Source of the DNA: CAZWSC01 sp964636385
GTDB taxonomy: Bacteria > Eisenbacteria > RBG-16-71-46 > CAIMUX01
Direction of reading: 5' to 3'
Assembly (NCBI GenBank): GCA_964636385.1
Contig: CAZWSC010000081.1
Span: forward strand, 1-41,469
DNA: 41,469 nucleotides
Both the position numbers and the translations under genes were made by a program. The notes beneath the pieces were generated by a model that searched no databases, was not told where the DNA came from, and worked only from the letters and a program-made list of their open reading frames with translations. Below, piece after piece: positions 1 through 7,913 of this stretch (position 1 is its first letter; each line of letters starts with the position of its first letter).

Positions 1-1
1 C

Positions 2-349
2 CCCCCCCCCCGCCCCGGTCTGGCGAGCTTCAGGCCCATTGCCCGCCAGACCGTGGCGGGCGGTGAGACCGGCGCAGCGCCGAATCCTTTCTTCCCCGAC
101 TGCCCGGGAGGACTTCGCCTCGTCAACCCGGGAGGCGCGGCAGGCGGTGTGATCGTGGATCTCTCCGGCCGCGTAGTGCACCGGTTCGAGAGCTCTGATG
201 TGGATGAATCCGGACTGTCCGGGATCATCTGGGACGGGACGATCCAGGGCGTTCCGGCTGCGCCGGGTCTGTACTGGATCCGCGCCCGGACCCCGATGGG
301 AGTCGAGTCGATCGGCGTTGCGGTTATGGACGGCAGCTGCCCTCAATGA
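2..349 (+). CDS. C-terminal end of a probable secreted protein with T9SS/FlgD-like beta-sandwich tail (5' truncated)
   Basis: The frame is open from the window edge, so the start lies upstream; an in-frame GTG at 53 is probably internal. The visible 115 residues contain a PNPF motif followed by a GGVIVDLSGRVV strand, a WDG turn and a final GLYWIRART strand. This is the pattern of type IX secretion C-terminal sorting domains and the related FlgD Ig-like fold at the end of large exported proteins in FCB bacteria. The upstream residues are proline-rich, as in a linker. Function of the main body is unknown. The stop overlaps the next start in an ATGA junction at 346-349, so the two genes are probably co-translated. 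Family assignment rests on the motif pattern only. Confidence 0.6.
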   Translation, partial: PPPRPGLASFRPIARQTVAGGETGAAPNPFFPDCPGGLRLVNPGGAAGGVIVDLSGRVVHRFESSDVDESGLSGIIWDGTIQGVPAAPGLYWIRARTPMGVESIGVAVMDGSCPQ

Positions 350-1623
350 AGAACCTCCTCTATGTCGCCTACTTCTTCCCGCCTCTGGGGGGAGCAGGAG
401 TGCAGCGCACACTGAAGTTCGTGCGCTACCTGCCGGCTTTCGGATGGCAGCCCACCGTGCTCGCCTCCCGGGCGAAGTACTGGATGCAGGATCACTCACT
501 GGAGAGGGAGATCCCGGAAGGAACCAGGGTGCGGCGCGCGCGCTTCTGGGGAGGCCGCCTCGTCTACGGTAGAGGGAGGGGCGGGGCTGGACGATCTGAA
601 GCGCGTGTCAGGTTCCTCCGCAAAGTTGCGAGGTTCCTGCTGGTGCCGGACGCATACGTGGGGTGGGCAGCCGCGGTGTCGCGTCTCGCCAGGCGTGAGA
701 TGAAGCTGCGGGACTACTCAGCCATCATGACCACGTCGTCTCCGGACAGCACCCATCTTGTCGGTCTGCACCTCCGCCGATGCACCGGAGTGCCGTGGAT
801 CGCCGACTTCCGGGATCCCTGGACCAGGCGGCTTTCGTACTCTCCGCCCACCAGGCTTCACCACCGCCTGCACAGGAGGCTGGAGAGCCTGTGTCTGCAC
901 AAGGCGGACCGCGTGATAGTGACGGATGAGGAGACGCGTGAAGACTTCCTCAGGCTGATACCGGGCCTTGACCCCTCCAGGATCGTCGTGATTACGAACG
1001 GGTATGACGAGGAAGACTTCGCCCTGGCGGAGGCAGCGGCACCACCGGATGGGCGGACGCCTCTGGAGGGCTGCCCGATCCTGCACGCCGGCCAGCTGAA
1101 CCCTGAGAGGCCGGTCGAGCCGTTCCTGGACGGGCTGGGTCTCTTCCTGTCGGAGAACCCGGGTCGGGAGCCCGAGGTGCGGACTCTGTTCCTGGGGGCG
1201 CACTACGACCGGGACGCCCGCGCCGTGCAGGAGCGGCGCCTGGCCGGCACCGTTCGTTTTCTGCCCGCTCTTCCACATCAGGAGTCTGTCAGCGCCCTGA
1301 TGAGCGCCAGGATCCTGCTTCTTCTCGAGAACGCGGGCGACCGTGGAAGGCTGATCCTCCCAGGCAAGGTCTTTGAGTATCTGCGGTCCGGACGTCCGAT
1401 ACTGGCCCTGGTCGCTCCGGACGGGGCAGCCGCGCGCCTCGTGCGGAACCTGGACGCAGGCATCGTAATCGATCCGGCGCGTCCGGATACCGTTGCTGAA
1501 GGGATCGAGCGCCTGCTCTCGGCTGAAACGTCTGCTCCCCCGGAAGGGATAGGCAAGTACGAGCGGCACGAGCTGACCCGGAGGCTGGCGGACCAGCTGC
1601 ATCACCTCGCACCGGGATCCTGA
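346..1623 (+). CDS. GT4-type glycosyltransferase
   Basis: A 425-residue protein with the GT-B layout. The N-terminal half begins with YVAYFFPPLGGAGVQR, the nucleotide-fold start typical of GT4 enzymes with a Gly-Gly loop. The C-terminal half has an ITNGYDEEDF motif near residue 220, then LPGKVFEYLRSGRPILALV, the family's donor-binding region. It probably transfers a sugar from an NDP-sugar to a surface polysaccharide or glycolipid; acceptor and sugar cannot be read from sequence. No signal peptide or TM segment is obvious, so it is likely cytoplasmic or peripheral. It overlaps the preceding gene by 4 bases and is separated from mraZ by 250 bases carrying the dcw promoter, so it is probably not part of the dcw operon. 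Confidence 0.8.
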   Translation: MKNLLYVAYFFPPLGGAGVQRTLKFVRYLPAFGWQPTVLASRAKYWMQDHSLEREIPEGTRVRRARFWGGRLVYGRGRGGAGRSEARVRFLRKVARFLLVPDAYVGWAAAVSRLARREMKLRDYSAIMTTSSPDSTHLVGLHLRRCTGVPWIADFRDPWTRRLSYSPPTRLHHRLHRRLESLCLHKADRVIVTDEETREDFLRLIPGLDPSRIVVITNGYDEEDFALAEAAAPPDGRTPLEGCPILHAGQLNPERPVEPFLDGLGLFLSENPGREPEVRTLFLGAHYDRDARAVQERRLAGTVRFLPALPHQESVSALMSARILLLLENAGDRGRLILPGKVFEYLRSGRPILALVAPDGAAARLVRNLDAGIVIDPARPDTVAEGIERLLSAETSAPPEGIGKYERHELTRRLADQLHHLAPGS

Positions 1624-1784
1624 GCTGCACGAGAGAGCTACTTCCGCCTCTTCATGGACCGCGCCTTCTGACCACTCCCCACCCTGGCGACCTGCCATAC
1701 CTCTCTGTTATGAGATCGCATCGCAGCACCTTCCCGCTCGGAATCACTTCCGACACTTTTTCCCGAAGTTTCGCATTCAACCGC

Positions 1785-1814
1785 TTGACGCATTGGAGCG
1801 GTGAGGGGTACTTT
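1785..1814 (+). promoter_or_regulatory. Candidate sigma-70 promoter of the dcw cluster
   Basis: TTGACG at 1785-1790 is followed after 18 bases by TACTTT at 1809-1814. The -35 is good, the -10 weak. The same -35 hexamer appears in the phosphatase promoter at 30600-30605. It lies directly upstream of the MraZ repeats, the order known from E. coli, where MraZ sites sit in the 5' leader. Confidence 0.45.
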
Positions 1815-1823
1815 CCCTTGGCG

Positions 1824-1838
1824 TGGGTAGCAGTGGGT
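1824..1838 (+). promoter_or_regulatory. MraZ operator: TGGGT direct repeats with 10-base period
   Basis: TGGGT occurs at 1824-1828 and 1834-1838 with a 5-base spacer, the arrangement described for MraZ-binding repeats (TGGGN-N5). A third TGGGT at 1865-1869 overlaps the Shine-Dalgarno of mraZ, one base out of the 10-base phase. Between them, TTGACC is repeated at 1842 and 1852, also with 10-base period. Autoregulation of the operon by its first product is the likely meaning. Confidence 0.7.
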
Positions 1839-1873
1839 AGATTGACCTGCATTGACCAACCAGGTGGGTTCGC

Positions 1874-2344
1874 GTGGCTCTGTTTCTCGGCACATACGAG
1901 TACCTGATCGACGACAAGGGCCGTGTGAACATACCTGCCCGGTTTCGTGAGCAACTCGCCAAGGAGAACGACAACACCCTCGCTGTCTTCAAGGGCATGG
2001 ACGGGTGCATCGCTGCATATCCCCTGAGCACGCTTGAGAAGTTCCGCGCCAGGTTCGAGGGCCACCAGTTCGTGTCCGAAGAGGACGCGAGGTTGCTGGA
2101 ACGCTTCATGGCCGACGGCGGCACAACCCCCAGGCCCGACTCGCAGGGAAGGATCATCCTCTCGAGCAAACAGAGGGAACACGCGGGCCTTGTCCGTGAG
2201 GTGGCTGTCTTCGGTGCATGGAACCGCATCGAGATCTGGGAGCCGGCACGCCTGGAGGCGCACCTGGCCGAGGCGAAGAAGAAGGGGATGGAATCCCTTG
2301 CCAACAAGTTCCTCGCCTCCGCGGGCGGGATCGGGAAGGAGTAG
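1874..2344 (+). CDS. mraZ: Transcriptional regulator MraZ
   Basis: A 156-residue MraZ with two SpoVT/AbrB-like half repeats. The first starts FLGTYEYLIDDKGR (DxxGR at 13-17) and the second carries DSQGR at 89-93. Family members form ring oligomers that bind TGGGN repeats upstream of their own operon and usually repress it. The GTG start at 1874 follows the Shine-Dalgarno AGGTGGG at 1862-1868. It is the first gene of the dcw cluster here, as in most bacteria, and its predicted operator is present upstream. The last third, rich in Ala and Lys, matches the usual helical C-terminus. Assignment is secure. Confidence 0.95.
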   Translation: MALFLGTYEYLIDDKGRVNIPARFREQLAKENDNTLAVFKGMDGCIAAYPLSTLEKFRARFEGHQFVSEEDARLLERFMADGGTTPRPDSQGRIILSSKQREHAGLVREVAVFGAWNRIEIWEPARLEAHLAEAKKKGMESLANKFLASAGGIGKE

Positions 2345-2351
2345 CAGGGTC

Positions 2352-2774
2352 ATGAAGAGGACGCTTGGCAGGATCGTCATCAGGATCTTCCCCCTTCCCC
2401 GCAGGGCGACCGGGCAGGTCCTGGATACGATCTCCGCACAGCTGGCGGAGAACAGCACTGATATCGCGGTGGTTCTGGACTTCCGCCGCACAGAGCATGT
2501 CGACTATCGCGGCCTGCGCCGCTTTGTACGCAGGCTTCGTGAGACGCGAGCCCTTGCCGGGCCTGTCCGTCTGGTGGGGCTGAACCCGTACTGCCGGCAG
2601 ATCTTCCGTTTTTCGCTGGATGCGGGCGACTGGGAATTCTTTGTACAGGAGACAGCAGGGACGGCACTGGCTGCGCCGGGGGCAAACAGCGTGGTGCAGG
2701 TCCGTTCCCGCGGGAGATCAGTCGGAGGCGAGGCCACAGGGGGAGTGCTTTACTGGCCTGTCAGTCCGAACTGA
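2352..2774 (+). CDS. STAS-domain protein lacking the phosphorylatable serine
   Basis: A 140-residue protein starting at ATG 2352, seven bases after the mraZ stop. Residues 10-100 have the alternating beta/alpha pattern of STAS domains (anti-sigma factor antagonists): IAVVLDFRR strand, a loop, then helix RGLRRFVRRLRE and strand PVRLVGL. In SpoIIAA-type proteins the loop reads DSSG with a phosphorylated Ser. Here it reads DYRG (51-54), so phosphorylation-dependent switching at that site is not possible. The C-terminal 40 residues look disordered. Its place between mraZ and rsmH is unusual; a structural or partner-binding role linked to division is possible but unproven. Confidence 0.65.
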   Translation: MKRTLGRIVIRIFPLPRRATGQVLDTISAQLAENSTDIAVVLDFRRTEHVDYRGLRRFVRRLRETRALAGPVRLVGLNPYCRQIFRFSLDAGDWEFFVQETAGTALAAPGANSVVQVRSRGRSVGGEATGGVLYWPVSPN

Positions 2775-2946
2775 TCAGTTATCCGGCTTCGTTGCTCTTA
2801 CGGGGTTGAGGATGTAGGCCGGCCCGGGTGATCTGTTCCGGGCAAGCATTTACCATGGCTCCCTGCCCATCTCCTCGGGTTGGGACGGACCTCTGGCCGG
2901 CCTTCTCTTCTCTTCCCCGCAGACTGGGTGGGGGGATTTGTGATCC

Positions 2947-3828
2947 GTGCATGAACTGCACGAGCCGGTCCTTGTCCGGGAAGTCGTCGAGCACCTCATA
3001 TGGCGGCCTGACGGCACTTACCTTGACGGGACCGTCGGTACCGGGGGCCATGCGGAGGCTATCCTCCGCGCGATCTCCCCGGCAGGCCGGCTGATCTGCG
3101 TGGATCAGGATCCCGCTGCTCTGGAAGCCGCTCGAGAGCGACTGGGGGGGCAGAGTGGCAGGGTTCATTACCATCGCGGCAGTTTCTCCGAACTTGACTC
3201 CGTCCTCGAGACTCAGGACCTGGACCCGATGGACGGAATCCTCCTCGACCTCGGCCTCAACAGCTGGTCCCTTGCAAGAAGGGAGACCGGCCTCAGCTAC
3301 CAGTTCGATGCGCCCCTGCGCATGGATCTGGACCCCGACCTGCGCTTCACGGCCGCCGACCTGCTGGCCCGCGCTTCCGAGGGGGAGCTCGCAGACATTC
3401 TCTTCGAGTTCGGGGGAACCAGGCGCGCCAGACTCTATGCGCGCCGCATTGCCGGGGCGCGGCACCGTTCGCCCGTGCGTACTACGGGGGATCTCGTCGC
3501 CGCGCTCAGCGGAAACGAGCGGCTCTCTCCCGGTGAAATGTCCCGCCTCTTCCAGGCGATCCGGGTCGCCGTCTGCAGGGAGATGGAACGCCTCGAGCAA
3601 TTCCTCGGGCGGGCCGGAGACTGGATCCGGCCGGGTGGACGCCTGGTGATCATCAGCTACGCGAGTCATGAGGATCGCCGGGTCAAGGGGCTGACCCGGC
3701 GCGGGGAGGGAACCCCGGGGGCCTTCCGGCCTCTCCTCAGGAGCCCGGTCCGGCCCGGCGGAGATGAGGTGGCTCGAAACCGCCGGGCCCGCAGTGCGGT
3801 CATGCGCTGCTTCGAAAGAAGGGGGTAG
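2947..3828 (+). CDS. rsmH: 16S rRNA (cytosine1402-N4)-methyltransferase RsmH
   Basis: A 293-residue SAM-dependent methyltransferase. It has the SAM loop GTVGTGGH at 28-35, DQDP acidic strand end, LLDLGLNSWSL (family: DLGVSSxQL) and the C-terminal NRRARSAVMR motif. It N4-methylates C1402 in the ribosomal P site. The usual ISFHSLEDR stretch reads IISYASHEDR, a mild variant. The start is GTG 2947; a nearby ATG at 2951 is out of frame, and a G-rich Shine-Dalgarno lies at 2931-2935. The preceding 172-base gap shows no convincing gene, so a secondary promoter or leader may lie there. The stop is three bases from the next gene. Confidence 0.95.
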   Translation: MHELHEPVLVREVVEHLIWRPDGTYLDGTVGTGGHAEAILRAISPAGRLICVDQDPAALEAARERLGGQSGRVHYHRGSFSELDSVLETQDLDPMDGILLDLGLNSWSLARRETGLSYQFDAPLRMDLDPDLRFTAADLLARASEGELADILFEFGGTRRARLYARRIAGARHRSPVRTTGDLVAALSGNERLSPGEMSRLFQAIRVAVCREMERLEQFLGRAGDWIRPGGRLVIISYASHEDRRVKGLTRRGEGTPGAFRPLLRSPVRPGGDEVARNRRARSAVMRCFERRG

Positions 3829-3831
3829 GCG

Positions 3832-4299
3832 ATGTCGATGGACCTGGCTTCCCGTTGCCTGATCTGGAGGGGAGTGGCCGACATGAGGGCCGAAAGGCGC
3901 AGACGCCGGCTATTCCTGCGCCTCGCACTTCTGATCATCGCCTTCTTTGCCTACGGGCTCGTGCAGGTATGGATGGCCACCCAGTCCGCCGAACGGAGCA
4001 GCCGGATCACGGCTCTCAGGGCCGCGTGCGAGAGGATAGAGACCGACCTCACGGTCGCTCGCACCCGCCTGGCACAGGACGGTACGTACGGAAGGTTGAT
4101 GGTACCTGCCCGGCAGACCGGCTTTGTGCAGGCGAGGAATCTCAGGACGATTCTTGTCGAGGACGGGGAGCAGACGGCAGAGTCCGGCCTGATCAGGCGG
4201 GCTGTCGAGGGACTCCAGACCGGGTTCCTCTCGCCGCTGCCGGTCGCCCTGGCCCAGAACCGCGATGCCGGGAGCGGGGGCCGTGGGTACAGGCCGTAG
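3832..4299 (+). CDS. ftsL: FtsL-like divisome protein
   Basis: A 155-residue bitopic protein: basic N-terminus (ERRRRR), one TM helix at about 27-48 (LFLRLALLIIAFFAYGLVQVW) and a heptad-like helix at about 50-85, the FtsL/DivIC plan. It lies between rsmH and ftsI, the position of ftsL. FtsL sequence is poorly conserved, so the call rests on topology, size and position. An alternative start at ATG 3883 (residue 18) has a stronger Shine-Dalgarno (GGAGGGGAG at 3866-3874) and would give a more typical short cytoplasmic tail. The last 35 bases overlap ftsI. The C-terminal 60 residues beyond the coiled coil are longer than usual for FtsL. Confidence 0.72.
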   Translation: MSMDLASRCLIWRGVADMRAERRRRRLFLRLALLIIAFFAYGLVQVWMATQSAERSSRITALRAACERIETDLTVARTRLAQDGTYGRLMVPARQTGFVQARNLRTILVEDGEQTAESGLIRRAVEGLQTGFLSPLPVALAQNRDAGSGGRGYRP

Positions 4300-6475
4300 A
4301 TACAGGGCAGTAGCGCTGCTCCTCTGCCTGGTCTGGGGAGCCCTCCTTGTTCGGGCCGCACAGATCCAACTCGTGGAGCACGAGAAATGGTCGCGCCGGG
4401 GCGGGTCCATGAGGGACCGGATCGAGGCGATCCCGGCTGCACGGGGACAGATCCGCACACTGGACGGCCAGCTCCTCGCCCGTACGGTTCTGAACTGGTC
4501 GCTGGGAGTCGATCCAAGGCTGGTTGACGACAGGTACTCCCTTGCGTGCGCACTCGATTCTCTCGGCCTTGTGAACAGGGCTGAGTTCCTGGATCGTCTT
4601 GATGCCGCCGGTTCCAGCCGGTTCTTCTGGATAAGCCGCGAGATCCTGACAGAGCAGCGCCTCGACCGTGTGCTCGGCCGGTTCCGGTCACTCGTTGTCA
4701 GCAGTGAGCCGAAACGGCTTTACCCTCTCGGACCCGCCGGCGGAGCGCTGATAGGCCTTATGGGACGCGACGAGGTTCCTCTCGCCGGCCTCGAGAGTGC
4801 ATTCGACGGTGTACTGCGCGGGGAGGACGGAAGGCTGCTGCGAATATCCGGCGCCTCGGGCCGATTCTTCCAGGGCATCTACGAGAAGGTCCTGGACGAA
4901 CCGAAGCCCGGCTGCGACCTGGAGGTCACGATCGACCTGCGCCTGCAGGAGATAGCATCCGCCAGGCTGGCTGCGGGAGTGGAGGCTGTCGGGGCGAAGG
5001 CTGGGTATGTCATCGTCACGAGGCCCGCTACAGGTGAGATACTCGCCATGGCATCCGTCCCGGGGCTTGATCCCGGCGATCCGGAAACCTGGTCGCCCCG
5101 CGCAATGCACGTGCACCCGGTGAGCGATGCGGTCGAGCCGGGATCAAGCTTCAAACTGGTCGCCTTCGCCGCGGCGATGGAGGCGGGGCTGCTCGATCTT
5201 GACGAGCAGATCGACTGCATGAAGGGGGTGCGTGATGTGCCGGGGGGACGGATCAAGGATCATGAACCCCTCGAGGTGGTTCCCGCGAGGGAGGTCTTCA
5301 TCAAGTCCTCCAATATCGGTACGGGCGTACTTGCCGAGCGCCTGGGTGCCGAGAGATTCTACCGGATGGAGAGGGCACTCGGCTTCGGCATCCCGACCGG
5401 CATCCCCCTCGCGGGAGAGGCCAGGGGACGTGTACCCGCTCCGGATTCGAAGAACTGGTCGGCCCGCTCCCTGGTCACGATGGCATTCGGCCAGGAGATC
5501 TCCTGCACCGGCCTGCAGGTGGCGATGGCATACGGTGCGGTTGCAAACGGCGGAAGCCTGATGCGTCCGTTGCTGGTTCGCGCCGTCAAGGATGCTGCCG
5601 GCAGGACTGTCCAGAGATGGGACCCCGAGGTAGTGCGACCGGCGCTCCGGCCGTCCGTTGCCAGAGAGATGAGGAACCTCTGTCGTGAGGTCGTTACCTG
5701 CGGGACTGGAGTCAGGGCAGAGATCGACTGGCTGCGCCCCGCCGGCAAGACATCCACCGCCCAGAAGTACGATCCGGAACTAGGGGCGTACGGGGGGGGG
5801 TACATAGCCTCGTTCGTCGGTTTCGCCCCGGTTGAGGATCCGCAGATCCTCTGCCTGGTTCTTCTGGATGAACCCTCCGCCTCGATCTACGGCGGCCAGG
5901 TTGCTGCACCTGTCTTCCGTGACATACTCCTGGACGCCGCGCCCCTGCTTGACGGTCTTGACAACGGTCCGCGCTCCTCACCTGTGCGATGGGCTTCCAG
6001 GGAAGAGGAGCAGAGGCAGCAGGTCCCGGCGCTCGCAGGGTTGTCGGCGGGCCTGGCCAGAAGGGTAGTCCGGGAGGCAGGCCTTCTGCCCAGGCTGCGG
6101 GGGACGGGGGACCACGTCACGGAGACTGTTCCTCCGGCGGGGGAGCGGGTCCTGCCCGGCACCGTTGTCACGCTGCGCCTGGGAGACGGCGGGAATGGGC
6201 CGGAAAGCGCCTCGCACATGCCCGATCTCGCCGGGCTTTCCCTGCGCGATGCCTGGCTGCGTCTCAGCTCCGCGGGGCTGCGGGCCAGAGTGCACGGAAA
6301 GGGCTGGGTAGTAGCGCAGGATCCTCCTCCCGGCCATGCGGTGCAGCCGGGAGAGTTGTGCCGGTTGATGCTGGGGCCGGATCTTTGCGGACCCTGGAAG
6401 GAGTACAAGGACGTTGAGGAGCGCGCCTCTTGGGCGGTTGCTGCGGGAGATCCACCGGTTGCTGATCTCCGCTGA
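4265..6475 (+). CDS. ftsI: Septal peptidoglycan transpeptidase FtsI (PBP2/3 class) with two PASTA domains
   Basis: A 736-residue class B PBP. It has an N-terminal TM helix (about 15-33), a dimerisation domain, and a transpeptidase domain with SSFK (nucleophile Ser294, Lys297) and SSN at 348-350. The third motif reads KTS at 495-497 instead of the usual KTG. Two PASTA domains follow (about 586-639 and 650-705), as in SpoVD/PBP2x-like proteins. It crosslinks septal peptidoglycan with FtsW as glycosyltransferase partner. The ATG at 4265 lies inside ftsL; GTG 4283 has a better Shine-Dalgarno (GGAGCGGGGG) and is an equally good start. The 3' end overlaps murE by 62 bases. Confidence 0.95.
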   Translation: MPGAGAVGTGRRYRAVALLLCLVWGALLVRAAQIQLVEHEKWSRRGGSMRDRIEAIPAARGQIRTLDGQLLARTVLNWSLGVDPRLVDDRYSLACALDSLGLVNRAEFLDRLDAAGSSRFFWISREILTEQRLDRVLGRFRSLVVSSEPKRLYPLGPAGGALIGLMGRDEVPLAGLESAFDGVLRGEDGRLLRISGASGRFFQGIYEKVLDEPKPGCDLEVTIDLRLQEIASARLAAGVEAVGAKAGYVIVTRPATGEILAMASVPGLDPGDPETWSPRAMHVHPVSDAVEPGSSFKLVAFAAAMEAGLLDLDEQIDCMKGVRDVPGGRIKDHEPLEVVPAREVFIKSSNIGTGVLAERLGAERFYRMERALGFGIPTGIPLAGEARGRVPAPDSKNWSARSLVTMAFGQEISCTGLQVAMAYGAVANGGSLMRPLLVRAVKDAAGRTVQRWDPEVVRPALRPSVAREMRNLCREVVTCGTGVRAEIDWLRPAGKTSTAQKYDPELGAYGGGYIASFVGFAPVEDPQILCLVLLDEPSASIYGGQVAAPVFRDILLDAAPLLDGLDNGPRSSPVRWASREEEQRQQVPALAGLSAGLARRVVREAGLLPRLRGTGDHVTETVPPAGERVLPGTVVTLRLGDGGNGPESASHMPDLAGLSLRDAWLRLSSAGLRARVHGKGWVVAQDPPPGHAVQPGELCRLMLGPDLCGPWKEYKDVEERASWAVAAGDPPVADLR

Positions 6476-7913
6476 GATACCCGCCGGGTTGGAATCGATG
6501 CCGGTCAGGGGCGTCAGGTACGACAGCCGCTCCGTCGGACCGGACGATCTCTTCGTGTGCGTGACCGGTCTTCACTCCGACGGGCACAGGTTCGCTCACG
6601 ATGCCGCCAGGGCAGGCGCATCCTGCCTTGTCGGGGAGGAAGATCTCGAGATCCCGGGCACTCCATATGTGCGCGTCTGCGACTCGCGTCGCGCCCTTGC
6701 GCTGCTCGCCTGTTCCTTCCACGACCATCCGGGAAGGGACCTGGTGCTGACCGGCGTCACAGGGACGAACGGGAAGACTTCGGTGTCATGGATGGTGGAT
6801 TCGATCCTGCGCTCATGCGGTTTCACCTCCGCGGTGCTTGGGACCCTCGGCGCCGGCCCGGTGGATGAGCTGCGTCCCGGTCCGCACACCACCCCCGAGG
6901 CGCCCGAGTTACAGGCCGAGCTTGCATCCTGGAGGGACCGTGGGATCACGCACGGTGCGCTGGAGGTTTCATCCCACGGCCTCGCCATGCGGCGCACCTA
7001 CGGCACACGCTTCCGGTGCGCGGTCTTCACGAACATCACACCCGAGCACCTGGACTTTCACACAACCATGGAGGAGTACCTTGGGGCCAAGTCCCTCCTG
7101 TTCATCAGGGAGGAGAGGGGGCCTGAAGAGCCGCCGTGCACAGCCGCGGTTCGCATGGACGACCCTGCGGCTAAGGACCTGATTGCCGGGTCGGATGACA
7201 CGATCCTGTGGTACGGCCGTGGCGAGAAGTGCGATGTGCGTCTCCTGCGCGAGGAGATGAGCCCGGAAGGCCTGCGCCTTGATGCCGCCTTTCCGGATGG
7301 TGAGGTGCGCATCGAATCACCGCTGCTCGGGGCGTTCCAGGCGGAAAACCTCCTGGCGGCATTCACAGCCGCGCTATGCCTGGGGCTGCCGCCGCAGGAT
7401 GCGGTGAGAGGGCTTGAGTCTCTGGCCGGAGTGCCCGGCCGGATGGAACGGGTCGACGGCGGCGCCCGCTTCCGGGTTGTGGTGGATTATGCTCACACCC
7501 CCGATGCGCTCGCCCGCGCCCTCGAGAGCCTGCGTCCGTTTACACCCGGCAGACTCTGTGTGGTATTCGGGTGTGGAGGAGACCGCGACCAGGCCAAGCG
7601 CCCGATCATGGGGGAGATAGCGGCAAGGCTGGCGGACCGGATCGTGCTGACCGACGACAATCCCCGCAACGAGGATCCGGCGGGGATCCGCGCCCAGGTG
7701 GCCTCCGCATTCGGCCCGTCGGGCGTGTCGTTCCGCGAGATCGGGGACAGGGAAGAGGCGATAGCTGCGGCCCTCGAGGATTCGCGACCCGGCGACACGG
7801 TGCTTATCGCCGGGAAGGGCCACGAGTCGGTGCAGATCCGCGGCGGGGAGATGCTCGCGTTCGACGACCGGGAGATTGCCCGGCGCCTTCTCGGGAAGAA
7901 GGGTTCCTCATGA
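6414..7913 (+). CDS. murE: UDP-MurNAc-tripeptide synthetase MurE (meso-DAP-adding)
   Basis: A 499-residue Mur ligase. N-terminal domain contains RYDSRSV, ATP loop GTNGKTS at 117-123, the carbamylated-lysine region LGAKS (Lys226) and VDYAHTPDA at the start of the third domain. The DNPR motif at 415-418 is characteristic of enzymes adding meso-diaminopimelate rather than lysine, so the wall is predicted to be DAP type. The TTG start at 6414 overlaps ftsI by 62 bases with GGAAGGAG at 6396-6402; an ATG at 6498 (residue 29) would cut into the N-terminal domain. Acts in the cytoplasm between MurD and MurF. Confidence 0.96.
   Translation: MRSAPLGRLLREIHRLLISAEIPAGLESMPVRGVRYDSRSVGPDDLFVCVTGLHSDGHRFAHDAARAGASCLVGEEDLEIPGTPYVRVCDSRRALALLACSFHDHPGRDLVLTGVTGTNGKTSVSWMVDSILRSCGFTSAVLGTLGAGPVDELRPGPHTTPEAPELQAELASWRDRGITHGALEVSSHGLAMRRTYGTRFRCAVFTNITPEHLDFHTTMEEYLGAKSLLFIREERGPEEPPCTAAVRMDDPAAKDLIAGSDDTILWYGRGEKCDVRLLREEMSPEGLRLDAAFPDGEVRIESPLLGAFQAENLLAAFTAALCLGLPPQDAVRGLESLAGVPGRMERVDGGARFRVVVDYAHTPDALARALESLRPFTPGRLCVVFGCGGDRDQAKRPIMGEIAARLADRIVLTDDNPRNEDPAGIRAQVASAFGPSGVSFREIGDREEAIAAALEDSRPGDTVLIAGKGHESVQIRGGEMLAFDDREIARRLLGKKGSS

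Noticed and set aside
1..16. Poly-C run at the window edge as a repeat
   Set aside because: It encodes prolines of a linker in the open frame and touches the edge, so it may be an assembly end; nothing further can be said.
2925..2933. TGGGTGGGG before rsmH as a second MraZ operator
   Set aside because: The repeats are adjacent rather than 10 bases apart; more likely a G-rich ribosome-binding region.
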